From Tenacibaculum adriaticum (GTDB lineage Bacteria > Bacteroidota > Bacteroidia > Flavobacteriales > Flavobacteriaceae): a DNA stretch of 64,000 nucleotides. Shown here in pieces: positions 52,791 through 61,759 of the stretch. The notes below the pieces were generated by a model. It was not told where the DNA came from, searched no databases, and saw nothing but the letters and a program-made list of their open reading frames with translations. Position 1 is the stretch's first letter, and every line of letters starts with the position of its first letter. The DNA lies in contig NZ_VNIA01000006.1 in assembly GCF_008124875.1 (NCBI RefSeq), forward strand, positions 1 to 64,000, written 5' to 3'. Both the position numbers and the translations under genes were made by a program.

Positions 52791-54443
52791 ATGAACGAAA
52801 GATTATCACCTTGGAAACGTTTTGTCGGACTCCTGAAACTAGAACGTAAAGAGATTTTACAGATTTTTAACTATGCTATTTTTTCGGGTTTGGTGGCGTT
52901 ATCGTTGCCTTTAGGAATTCAAGCAATTATTGGGTTAATGCAAGGAGCGCAGGTTTCTACGTCGTGGATTGTTTTAATTGTAATAGTAACCATTGGAGTG
53001 GCTTTTTCTGGTATATTACAACTAATGCAATTACGAATTATAGAAACCATACAGCAACGCATTTTTGTAAAAGCATCGTTTGAGTTTAGCTATCGTTTTC
53101 CTAAAATAAAGATGAATGAGTTGCATAGTTATTATCCGCCGGAGTTAGCCAACCGTTTTTTTGATACGTTAACCATACAAAAAGGCTTATCAAAAATATT
53201 GATAGATGTACCATCAGCATTGTTACAAATAGTATTTGCGTTGGTGTTGCTATCATTTTACCATCCATTTTTTATCTTTTTTGGCGTGTTGTTGATGCTA
53301 TTAATTTACTTGGTATTCAAATTTACAGCCGTTAGAGGGTTAGAGACCAGTTTGGAGGAATCAAAGCATAAGTATAAAGTAGCGCATTGGATTCAAGAAA
53401 TAGCCAGAAGTATTGTAAGTTTTAAATTATCAGGTAATACTAATTTAGCATTGCGTAAAAATGATGCGTTGGTGAGTAAATACTTACAGTCCAGAGAAAA
53501 ACATTTTAAAATTTTAGTGTTACAATTCATTCATTTAATAGGTTTTAAAGTAATTGTTACTGCGGGTTTATTGTTAATAGGAGGAATGTTGGTGTTGAAC
53601 CAAGAGATGAATATTGGTCAGTTTGTAGCGGCGGAAATCATTATTCTTTTGGTTATTGCTTCGGTTGAAAAGTTGATTTTAGGCTTGGGATCATTCTATG
53701 ATGTGTTGACATCTATTGAAAAAATAGGTCAGGTGGTTGATAAAGAATTAGAAGCACAAAATGGAGAAAAACCTAATTTTAAAGATAAATTGATTGTAGA
53801 GCTAGACAATGTGAGTTTTGAAGTGGCTGATAGAGAAGAGCCTATTATTAAAAATGTTGATATGTCTATCAATCCAAAAGACAGAATCTTAATTCAAGGA
53901 GAAAACGGTTCGGGTAAATCTACACTATTACAACTTATTTCCGGAGTTATTTGTCCGTCTAAAGGAAATATTTACGTCAATAATTTATCAATAAACAGTT
54001 TGTTTTTAAATTATTATCGTGCCAGTTTAGGATTGGCGTTAAATGATGAAACGCCGTTTGAAGGAACTATTAAAGAAAATATTGTTTTTGATAGGGAAGA
54101 TATTTCTGATGAAGAGATCATCAAGGTTTTTGAAAAAGTAAAACTTACTTCTTTTTTAAGAGAACAACCTCAAGGACTACAAACCATTTTAAAACCTGAT
54201 GGAAAGCAAATTTCCTCAACAGATGCTAAAAAATTGGTGTTGGCTAGAGCCATTGTAAAACAACCAAAACTACTAATTCTGGAAGATCCTTTAAGTGAAT
54301 TTGATAATGATGAAACAGATGAAATTATCAATTACATTACAGATGCAGCACATTCATGGTCGTTAATTGTAGTGAGCAGCAATCATAAATGGAAAAATAA
54401 ATGCTCAAAGCACATTGCGTTGGTTGATGGTGAAATAAAATAA
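52791..54443 (+). CDS. ABC transporter membrane/ATPase protein with degenerate ATP site
   Basis: 550 residues. N-terminal exporter-type membrane domain (about 20-300, five or six helices) and C-terminal nucleotide domain. Walker A is intact (GENGSGKST, about 370-378). The signature LSGGQ is replaced by ISSTDAKK, and Walker B reads LLILEDPLSEFD, with Glu and Asp exchanged against the usual LDEP. The H-loop histidine is kept (SSNHKW). Followed by HlyD and TolC genes, it resembles a type I secretion exporter, but it lacks a peptidase domain, and ATP hydrolysis may be slow or lost. Confidence 0.88.
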   Translation: MNERLSPWKRFVGLLKLERKEILQIFNYAIFSGLVALSLPLGIQAIIGLMQGAQVSTSWIVLIVIVTIGVAFSGILQLMQLRIIETIQQRIFVKASFEFSYRFPKIKMNELHSYYPPELANRFFDTLTIQKGLSKILIDVPSALLQIVFALVLLSFYHPFFIFFGVLLMLLIYLVFKFTAVRGLETSLEESKHKYKVAHWIQEIARSIVSFKLSGNTNLALRKNDALVSKYLQSREKHFKILVLQFIHLIGFKVIVTAGLLLIGGMLVLNQEMNIGQFVAAEIIILLVIASVEKLILGLGSFYDVLTSIEKIGQVVDKELEAQNGEKPNFKDKLIVELDNVSFEVADREEPIIKNVDMSINPKDRILIQGENGSGKSTLLQLISGVICPSKGNIYVNNLSINSLFLNYYRASLGLALNDETPFEGTIKENIVFDREDISDEEIIKVFEKVKLTSFLREQPQGLQTILKPDGKQISSTDAKKLVLARAIVKQPKLLILEDPLSEFDNDETDEIINYITDAAHSWSLIVVSSNHKWKNKCSKHIALVDGEIK

Positions 54444-54449
54444 AAAAAT

Positions 54450-55802
54450 ATGCTTAATATATCTAATAATAAATTAAATAAAAAAGTATCGTTACATCAT
54501 TTTACGTCGGTTAAATATGTAAACAGTAAACAATACGGAAAATACTTTAGCAGGTTTTTACTGTTTGTGTTGGTATTGAGTATTGTCGTACTATTTTTAC
54601 CTTGGACGCAAAATATCAATGCAAAAGGAGCCGTAACTACTTTACAGCCCAATCAGCGTCCCCAAACCATTCAGTCGCAAATTCCAGGGAGGATTGAACA
54701 TTGGTATGTACAGGAAGGAGATTTTGTTAAAAAAGGAGATACTATACTTCGTATTTCTGAAATAAAGAGTGATTATTTTGATGATCAATTACTGCAAAGA
54801 ACCGATGATCAAATTCAAGCCAAAAACAACTCGGTAAATGCTTACAATAACAAATTGAATGCTTTACAAATGCAAATAACTTCTTTGCAACAAGAGCAAC
54901 AATTAAAATACAAGCAAGCGCAAAATAAACTGTTGCAATCAAAGCTAAAAGTGAAAAGTGATAGCATTGCCTTTGAAGCTGAAAAAACCAATTATAAAGT
55001 TGCTGAACAACAGTATAAGCGAGAATTAACCTTGCAAGAAGAAGGATTAAAAGCGGTGAAAGATGTAGAGGCGAAACGCGTGAAATTACAAGAATCACAA
55101 TCAAAATTAATTGCGCAGGAAAATAAGTTGATTTCCAGTAAAAACGATGTGCTCAATGCGCAAATAGATCTTTCAAGCATCAAAGTAAATTACGCCGAAA
55201 AAATATCAAAAGCCAGAAGTGATCTGTCTACAGCAGAATCGAGTTTGTTAGATGCAAAAGTAGAGGTAACGAAGTTAGAAAATACATTTTCAAATTATAA
55301 AAAGAGATCTTCTTTGTTGTTTGTAACTGCGCCACAAGATGGTTTTATTAATAAAGCTATCAAAGGTGGAATAGGAGAGATTTTTAAAGAAGGAGAAGCG
55401 TTGGTAGGTATCATGCCCGCAAATTATACTTTGGCAGTAGAAACCTATATAAAACCTATTGATCTTCCATTAATTCACATGGGGGAAGAATTCAGGGTTC
55501 AATTTGATGGTTGGCCCGCAATTGTATTTAGCGGTTGGCCTAATGTATCCTACGGGACATATGGAGCAAAAGTGGTGGCTATTGAAAATTTTATTAGTGC
55601 TAACGGAAAATTTAGAGTGTTATTAGCACCAGATGAATCAACTCATGACTGGCCGGAAGCCATTAGAGTAGGATCAGGAGCTAGAACCATTGCTTTGTTA
55701 AATGATGTGCCCATTTGGTTTGAATTATGGCGTCAGTTAAATGGTTTTCCGCCTAACTATTATCAACCTCAAACAACTACAACAGTCAAAAAGAAAAAAT
55801 AA
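54450..55802 (+). CDS. HlyD-family membrane fusion protein
   Basis: 450 residues: one N-terminal membrane helix (about 33-53), a lipoyl-like half (IPGRIEHWYVQEGDFVKKGDTILRI, about 78-103), a long coiled coil (about 120-290), the other lipoyl half (VTAPQDGFINKAIKGGIGEIFKEGE) and a beta-barrel domain with GEEFRVQFDGWPAIVFSGWP. It bridges the inner-membrane ABC protein and the outer-membrane channel. It lies between their genes with spacings of 6 bp and 1 bp. Confidence 0.92.
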   Translation: MLNISNNKLNKKVSLHHFTSVKYVNSKQYGKYFSRFLLFVLVLSIVVLFLPWTQNINAKGAVTTLQPNQRPQTIQSQIPGRIEHWYVQEGDFVKKGDTILRISEIKSDYFDDQLLQRTDDQIQAKNNSVNAYNNKLNALQMQITSLQQEQQLKYKQAQNKLLQSKLKVKSDSIAFEAEKTNYKVAEQQYKRELTLQEEGLKAVKDVEAKRVKLQESQSKLIAQENKLISSKNDVLNAQIDLSSIKVNYAEKISKARSDLSTAESSLLDAKVEVTKLENTFSNYKKRSSLLFVTAPQDGFINKAIKGGIGEIFKEGEALVGIMPANYTLAVETYIKPIDLPLIHMGEEFRVQFDGWPAIVFSGWPNVSYGTYGAKVVAIENFISANGKFRVLLAPDESTHDWPEAIRVGSGARTIALLNDVPIWFELWRQLNGFPPNYYQPQTTTTVKKKK

Positions 55803-55803
55803 T

Positions 55804-57192
55804 ATGCGATATATAAGTTTAGTTCTGTTATTGTTTAGTGGGTTGCTAACAGCTCAAAATGCTTCGAAAAAAGTATTGTCATTACCAGAATTTTTAGGGT
55901 ATGTAAAGCTGCATCATCCCTTGGTAAAACAAGCTAATATTACGTTAACGCAAGCAGAAGCAAAAGTGTTAAAAGCTAGAGGAGCGTTTGATCCAAAAAT
56001 AGAATATTCCAAGTCTACTAAAGAATTTGATAAAAAGGAGTATTACGATAAGCAGCAACTACTTTTTAAAATTCCTACATGGTACGGAATTGAATTAAAA
56101 GGTTCTTTTGAAGATAATAACGGTTTGTATTTGAATCCTGAAGCTACAGTACCGGAAGATGGATTGTATAGCGCAGGAATTTCTGTGCCATTGGCTAAAA
56201 ATTTATTGATCAATGAGCGTATGGCTCAGCTAAAACAAGCAAAATTATTCAGAAAGCAAGCGGAAGCAGAACAACAATTATTGGTGAATTCTATTTTGTA
56301 CGATGCCACGGTGAGTTATGCCAATTGGCTTAAAACCTACAAAGAGAATTTGCTGTATAGTTCTTTTTTAACCAATGTAGAATTCAGATTAAAAGGAATA
56401 GTAAAAGGTTTTGAAGCAGGTGATAAACCGGCAATTGATACTTTAGAAGCATCTATTACCGTAGCTAATAGAAAATTAATGCTTGAGAAAAATAAATTGA
56501 CACTAACCAAGGCTGGTTTTGAGTTGTCTAACTATTTATGGAATGAGAATACAGTTCCTGTAGAATTGCAGCCAGATGTAGTTCCAGAAACCAATATAGC
56601 AGTAGTAAATGAGGATGTTTCTTCTTTGTTAGCGGTTATAAAAGAGGATTTTGATCCTACAAAGCACCCAAAATATACTGCGCTGCAATACAAGCAGAAA
56701 AGTTTACAAGTAGAAAAACGATTAAAACTAAATAACTTATTGCCACAGGTTAATGTTGAATATAATTTTTTAACCACACAACCAGGGTTTTTAGATTCTT
56801 TTACAAGAGCAAATTATAAAGGAGGAGTAGCTGTTAAATTGCCTTTATTTTTAAGAAAAGAGAGAGGAGAACTTAAATTAGCAAAAGCAAAGTTGGATGA
56901 GGTGAACTTTGAAATGCTATCGCAAGAAGTATCGTTAAAAAACAAATTCAAGGCTACTTTAAATGCGGTTGAATCGTATAAAGACCAGTTAACAACCACT
57001 CAACAAATGGTTACGGGTTATAAAAAAATGGTAACTGCTGAAGAGCGTAAATTTTCGTTAGGGGATAGCTCCTTATTTTTAATTAATTCTCGTGAAGCAA
57101 AATTAATTGAAGCACGGTTAAAACAAATAGATACAGAAAACCAATTGTTAAAAGAGCAAGCGAGTATGATCTTGTTAAACCAACAGATGTAA
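55804..57192 (+). CDS. TolC-family outer-membrane channel protein
   Basis: 462 residues from the ATG at 55804 (MRYISLVLLLFSGLLTAQ, a signal peptide ending in TAQ). The mature protein is mainly long helices with two related halves (starting LSLPEFLGYVKLHHPLVKQANITLTQAEAKVLKARGAFDP, and near 290-330), typical of outer membrane efflux proteins. It completes the TetR-ABC-HlyD-TolC operon. Its cargo is unknown; none is encoded next to it. Confidence 0.92.
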   Translation: MRYISLVLLLFSGLLTAQNASKKVLSLPEFLGYVKLHHPLVKQANITLTQAEAKVLKARGAFDPKIEYSKSTKEFDKKEYYDKQQLLFKIPTWYGIELKGSFEDNNGLYLNPEATVPEDGLYSAGISVPLAKNLLINERMAQLKQAKLFRKQAEAEQQLLVNSILYDATVSYANWLKTYKENLLYSSFLTNVEFRLKGIVKGFEAGDKPAIDTLEASITVANRKLMLEKNKLTLTKAGFELSNYLWNENTVPVELQPDVVPETNIAVVNEDVSSLLAVIKEDFDPTKHPKYTALQYKQKSLQVEKRLKLNNLLPQVNVEYNFLTTQPGFLDSFTRANYKGGVAVKLPLFLRKERGELKLAKAKLDEVNFEMLSQEVSLKNKFKATLNAVESYKDQLTTTQQMVTGYKKMVTAEERKFSLGDSSLFLINSREAKLIEARLKQIDTENQLLKEQASMILLNQQM

Positions 57193-57193
57193 T

Positions 57194-57982
57194 TTATTCG
57201 GGAAAAATGGTGACTTCAAAAAAATCATTACCGCTGGCTTTGTTAAATAAATTAGGTTCTAATTTTTTCTTTCCGGTATAAGGATATTCGGTTATAGGCT
57301 CAATACAAAGCATATTGGTAACTTCTGTCCACAACATAAAATTGTTGAATCCTTTTGTTTTTATAGTAACATTATGTCCGTTTTCTTTAACTAGGGTAAT
57401 TTCATCAGTATTCAAAAAAGGAAAAGCGGTAGAACCAGCATCCATAACATCTTTTACAGTAGCGGTTTTAGTATTTGTTTTACAAATTTCTGTTGCGTTC
57501 CCAGATAATTTAAAGGCTGGATGATAGCCTAACATAAAAGGCATGTCTTTTTCTGATTGGATTTGAAATATAATTTTTAGGTGATCATCTTCTAAAACAT
57601 ACCTTTTAATGAAGGTAAAGTCATATGGCCAAAACTGGAATTCTTCAGTAGATTTATTGGGGAATTTTGAGTTTTTAATTTTTGTGTTGGCTTTGTATTC
57701 TTTTTGTAAACTCAACGATGTTTTATTGCTTTCCAATACAGTGTAGGCAAACTCTCTTAACAATCCGTGTTGATCTTGAATACAATTGCCTTTAGGTGTT
57801 TCAACCACAAAATTATTAGAAACCGTAGGGCCAATTATAGGAAACATTTCAGTATCAGAATTTCTCCAACCCGGAGCTCCTTTTTGATGTATTAGCTCTT
57901 CATTTCCTTTTTTAAAACTTATCAATTCTCCTTGGTCAATAACCACACTTAGGTCGTTGTTGCTTAAAGTTATGTTTTTCAT
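57194..57982 (-). CDS. Aldose 1-epimerase family protein (LacX-like)
   Basis: 262 residues from the ATG at 57982 (MKNITLSNNDLSVVIDQGELISFKKGNEELIH). Features of galactose-mutarotase folds: GWRNSDTEMFPIIGPT, DQHGLLREFAY with the catalytic-type histidine, MLGYHPAFKL and the late glutamate in CIEPITEYPYTG. It resembles the LacX/YeaD-like subgroup that interconverts sugar anomers. It converges with the TolC gene, leaving one base between stops. Confidence 0.88.
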   Translation of the reverse strand: MKNITLSNNDLSVVIDQGELISFKKGNEELIHQKGAPGWRNSDTEMFPIIGPTVSNNFVVETPKGNCIQDQHGLLREFAYTVLESNKTSLSLQKEYKANTKIKNSKFPNKSTEEFQFWPYDFTFIKRYVLEDDHLKIIFQIQSEKDMPFMLGYHPAFKLSGNATEICKTNTKTATVKDVMDAGSTAFPFLNTDEITLVKENGHNVTIKTKGFNNFMLWTEVTNMLCIEPITEYPYTGKKKLEPNLFNKASGNDFFEVTIFPE

Positions 57983-58182
57983 GTTTAAAAATTGCCTTCG
58001 AGTTTGCAGATGCAAAATAAGGAATAAGAAATCTTTTTTTTAATAAAAAGCTGAATGTTTATAAAATATCAATTCTTATTTGAATTAATTTTTTAGAGTA
58101 AAAAATCATATCAGTTAATAAATATTTGTAATGGAGTAGCTTAAGTAAGGGTAAGTGCTTATTATTGTGTAATAACTTTAGT

Positions 58183-59677
58183 ATGAAAAACAAGTTACAA
58201 GCTAAAATATTAGTTTTCTTATTATCAATTATTTTAGGCTGTAAAATCCTAGATATGTATGCTACGCATAAGATTGACACCTATTTAAAGACAAATTTTG
58301 GAAAAACTAATGCGCTTGAATATGATGAAATAGAAATTAATTTTTTATTAGGAAATGCTGCTTTAAAGCAATGTAAAGCTATTCAAGATAGTGTTACATT
58401 TGAATCTGAAAAAGTTGAAATTAATAACTTTTCTTTCTATCAATATTTTATAAATAATAAAATTAAAATCGAATCTTTTACTGTTGAAAATTCAAAAATT
58501 ACAGGGAAAATCATAGACAAAAAAAAAGAAGAAAAAAAGCCGTCTAAAAGTTGGTATGAAAAAGTAAATATTGAAGAAATTGCATTCAAAAATTTAAATA
58601 TCAACTTAACGAAGCAAAATAATTTTCCATTATCTATAGATAGAATAGATGTAAACTTGAAAGATTTTACTTTAGATAATCCATCCACTACATCTATACC
58701 ATTTGAGTATTCAGCATTAAAAATAACAATTAAAAAATTTAAAAGTCAGTTTTCTAAAGTACAAGCAGTAGGTTTTTCAAATTTTACGTTTGAAAATGAA
58801 AAAATTCAAGTTGATAGCTTAGAAATCATACCCTTAAAATCGAGAGAAAATTATATTTACCATGTTCCTTATGAAAAAGATCTACTAACTCTTTATATAA
58901 AGAAAATTACGGTTCCTTCTTTTAAAATTCATAATAAAAAAAGATTATTTTTTGAATTAGATACCATTTTTATCGATCAAGGTGATTTTAATGTGTATGG
59001 AGATAGAGTTGTTTTAGAGCATCCCTATCAAAGAAAAGATCTTTATAGTAAATCGATGAGAAATTTACCCTTTGATATTGATATACATAAAATTAACATA
59101 CAAGATACACAAATTGTTTACGAAGAGTTAACAAAGAAAAATGGAACTCCTGGATTAATATCTTTCAATTCGATACATGCAGAAATTAATGATTTAACAA
59201 ATGTAGAAAGAGAAAATAAGTTTCCTAGAACAGTTATACATATAGACTCTCGTTTTATGAATACGTCTGATCTGAAAATAGATTGGAGTTTTAAAACTGA
59301 TAATTTAAATGATGAATTTACTATAAGAGGAAGTTTACTAAATGTGCCAAAAGAGAGCATTAATTCATTTATGCGACCAACAACAAATGTAGAGGTAGAA
59401 GGAAGAATTAATCAATTGTTTTTTAATTTATATGGAAATGATGATGTTTCTAACGGAGATTTTGAAATTGATTTTGATAATTTTAAAATTAATCTTTTAG
59501 AAGACGGAAATGAAAAAAAAAGTACTTTCTTGGATTTTAAATTTATTTATTAAAAATTCATCTAAAAACGGACTAATAAAAACTGAAATTAAAGACCTAG
59601 AACGAGATAAAACACGTTCTTTTTGGAATTTCTTTTGGAAGAATATAGAAAAAGGATTGAAACAATCTTTAACTTAA
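58183..59677 (+). CDS. AsmA/DUF748-like protein, frame interrupted at an A9 tract
   Basis: From the ATG at 58183 (MKNKLQAKILVFLLSIILG) a signal anchor leads into repeated beta-rich segments, typical of AsmA-like periplasmic bridge proteins that act in lipid or outer-membrane homeostasis. The reading frame ends at 59553. The A9 run at 59513-59521 joins it to a second frame that goes on for 51 codons (VLSWILNLFIKNSS, then a Trp-rich basic end) to TAA at 59675-59677; with eight A residues the two frames fuse. Either slippage restores the protein, or this copy is truncated by 40-odd residues, or the base count is wrong. Confidence 0.72.
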
Positions 59678-59679
59678 AA

Positions 59680-59710
59680 CCTCACCTCTCGAAGTTTCGG
59701 GATGGTGAGG
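59680..59710. terminator. Terminator between AsmA-like gene and lpdA
   Basis: CCTCACC pairs with GGTGAGG around a 17-base stretch that includes a small inner stem (CTCGAAGTTTCGGG), followed by TCTTTT. Confidence 0.75.
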
Positions 59711-59747
59711 TCTTTTATCTCTTATCTTGATTCTTGTTTCTATAAAT

Positions 59748-61136
59748 CTATAAATGAATCACTTCATCATAAGCATCTGCAACAGCTTCCATAACCGCTT
59801 CACTCATGGTTGGGTGAGGGTGGATAGCTTTCAATACTTCATGACCTGTAGTTTCTAATTTACGTCCTAAAACAGCCTCAGCAATCATATCGGTAACTCC
59901 GGCACCAATCATGTGGCAACCTAACCACTCACCGTATTTAGCGTCGAAAATTACTTTTACGAATCCGTCAGGAGTACCCGCTGCTTTTGCTTTACCAGAA
60001 GCAGAAAAGGGGAATTTACCTACTTTTAATTCATAGCCAGCTTCTTTTGCTTTTTCTTCTGTTAAACCAACAGAAGCAATTTCTGGAGTCGCATAGGTAC
60101 AACCAGGAATGTTTCCATAGTCGATTGCTTCGGTATGTACACCTGCAATTTTCTCTACACAAGTAATTCCTTCGGCAGAAGCAACGTGTGCTAAAGCAGG
60201 ACCAGGAGTTACATCACCAATAGCATAATACCCAGGAATGTTAGTTTGGTACCAATCGTTTACTAAGATCTTGTCTCTATCGGTAACAATACCTACTTCT
60301 TCTAATCCGATATTTTCGATGTTAGTTTTAATTCCAACTGCTGATAAAACGATATCTGCTTCTAAAATTTCTTCACCTTTCTTTGTTTTAACCGTAGCTT
60401 TTACTCCAGTACCAGAAGTATCTACAGATTCAACAGAAGAGCTAGTCATAATTTTAATTCCAGCTTTTTTGAACGAACGTTCCATTTGTTTAGAAACATC
60501 TTTATCTTCTACAGGAACAATATTTGGTAAATATTCTACAATAGTAACATCGGTTCCCATTGAGTTATAGAAGTGAGCAAACTCAACACCAATTGCTCCA
60601 GAACCTACAACAATCATCGATTTTGGTTGTGTTGGTAAGCTCATTGCTTCACGATACCCAATTACTTTTTTACCATCTTGTGGTAAATTAGGCAATACGC
60701 GAGAACGTGCTCCTGTGGCAATAATAATATTATCAGCAGAGTATTCAGTAACTTTTCCGTCTGCAGCAGTAACATCTACTTTTTTACCTGGTTTTACTTT
60801 ACCAAAACCATCGATAATGTCAATTTTATTTTTCTTCATTAAGAATTGAACACCTTTGCTCATTCCTTCTGCAACACCGCGACTACGCTTAATAACCGCT
60901 TCAAAATCTTTATCGATTGCTTCTGCTTTTAATCCGTACTCGTCTACATGTTTTAAATAATCATACACCTGTGCAGATTTTAATAAGGCTTTGGTAGGAA
61001 TACATCCCCAATTAAGACATATACCACCTAAGTTTTCTTTTTCTACTACTGCAGTTTTAAATCCTAATTGAGATGCTCTGATAGCAGTTACATATCCACC
61101 AGGACCGCTTCCGATTATTAATACGTCGTATTTCAT
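59748..61136 (-). CDS. lpdA: Dihydrolipoyl dehydrogenase (E3)
   Basis: 462 residues. FAD motif IIGSGPGGYVTAI, redox disulfide C40/C45 in GGICLNWGCIPTKAL, NAD site VVGSGAIGVEFAHFY, second FAD motif YAIGDVTPGPALAHVA and the C-terminal HPHPTMSEAV with the active-site histidine. It reoxidises lipoyl groups of the 2-oxoacid dehydrogenase and glycine cleavage complexes. E1/E2 genes are not in the window. Codon use is of the high-expression kind. Confidence 0.97.
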   Translation of the reverse strand: MKYDVLIIGSGPGGYVTAIRASQLGFKTAVVEKENLGGICLNWGCIPTKALLKSAQVYDYLKHVDEYGLKAEAIDKDFEAVIKRSRGVAEGMSKGVQFLMKKNKIDIIDGFGKVKPGKKVDVTAADGKVTEYSADNIIIATGARSRVLPNLPQDGKKVIGYREAMSLPTQPKSMIVVGSGAIGVEFAHFYNSMGTDVTIVEYLPNIVPVEDKDVSKQMERSFKKAGIKIMTSSSVESVDTSGTGVKATVKTKKGEEILEADIVLSAVGIKTNIENIGLEEVGIVTDRDKILVNDWYQTNIPGYYAIGDVTPGPALAHVASAEGITCVEKIAGVHTEAIDYGNIPGCTYATPEIASVGLTEEKAKEAGYELKVGKFPFSASGKAKAAGTPDGFVKVIFDAKYGEWLGCHMIGAGVTDMIAEAVLGRKLETTGHEVLKAIHPHPTMSEAVMEAVADAYDEVIHL

Positions 61137-61170
61137 GTTGTTTATTTTTATCTTGTTGTTTGTTTATAAT

Positions 61171-61740
61171 CTAATTGCAATTATCATTATAATAATTAAT
61201 CATTTGAGAAATATTAAAGTCGAAGTTTGATTTAATACTTTTTTTATCTTTAATTTTATTCTGAAAATCTGTACAATCTAACGTATGTTTTGAAAGTATT
61301 TTTCTATAATTTTTACTTTTAAAATTAAGAGGTAGTTTGTCTGCAAAGTCAGAGTTTTCATCTGCAATAAAATATTCTGTAAAAGGTCCTTTGCCTAGTA
61401 AAAAATCATCCATTTTATTTTTCGTAGGAGCTGATGCTCTTTGCCTTGAAAATAATTCTAACTTACCACTAATTTCTTTTTTTAATAAAACTACTAACTG
61501 ACTTTCTATCTTATATACATACTCAGTTTTATCATCAAAAACTACCTTTTTTACTTTTCTGTAGTTAAAAAAAGTCCTTTTAGATTTTTCATTTTCTCTA
61601 AATTTTAATCGAAATCCATTAGAAATTTTAATTAAACCAGTAATTTTAGAGTTATCTCTTAAAAACAGTGTTCCTTTTTGGTATTGAGAAAAACTGTTTA
61701 TTGAACTTAATAATAAGAGAAGTATTAAATTTTTTTTCAT
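61171..61740 (-). CDS. Secreted protein of unknown function
   Basis: 189 residues with a signal peptide (MKKNLILLLLLSSINSFSQ). The next 80 residues are beta-rich and charged (GTLFLRDNSKITGLIKI, RKVKKVVFDDKTEYVYKIE), a pattern common in small Bacteroidota proteins that follow one another in periplasmic families. The C-terminal part is helical and ends MINYYNDNCN. I recognise no named family. It lies between lpdA and argS on the same strand. Confidence 0.7.
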   Translation of the reverse strand: MKKNLILLLLLSSINSFSQYQKGTLFLRDNSKITGLIKISNGFRLKFRENEKSKRTFFNYRKVKKVVFDDKTEYVYKIESQLVVLLKKEISGKLELFSRQRASAPTKNKMDDFLLGKGPFTEYFIADENSDFADKLPLNFKSKNYRKILSKHTLDCTDFQNKIKDKKSIKSNFDFNISQMINYYNDNCN

Positions 61741-61759
61741 AGTTTAACCGTTATGTGTT

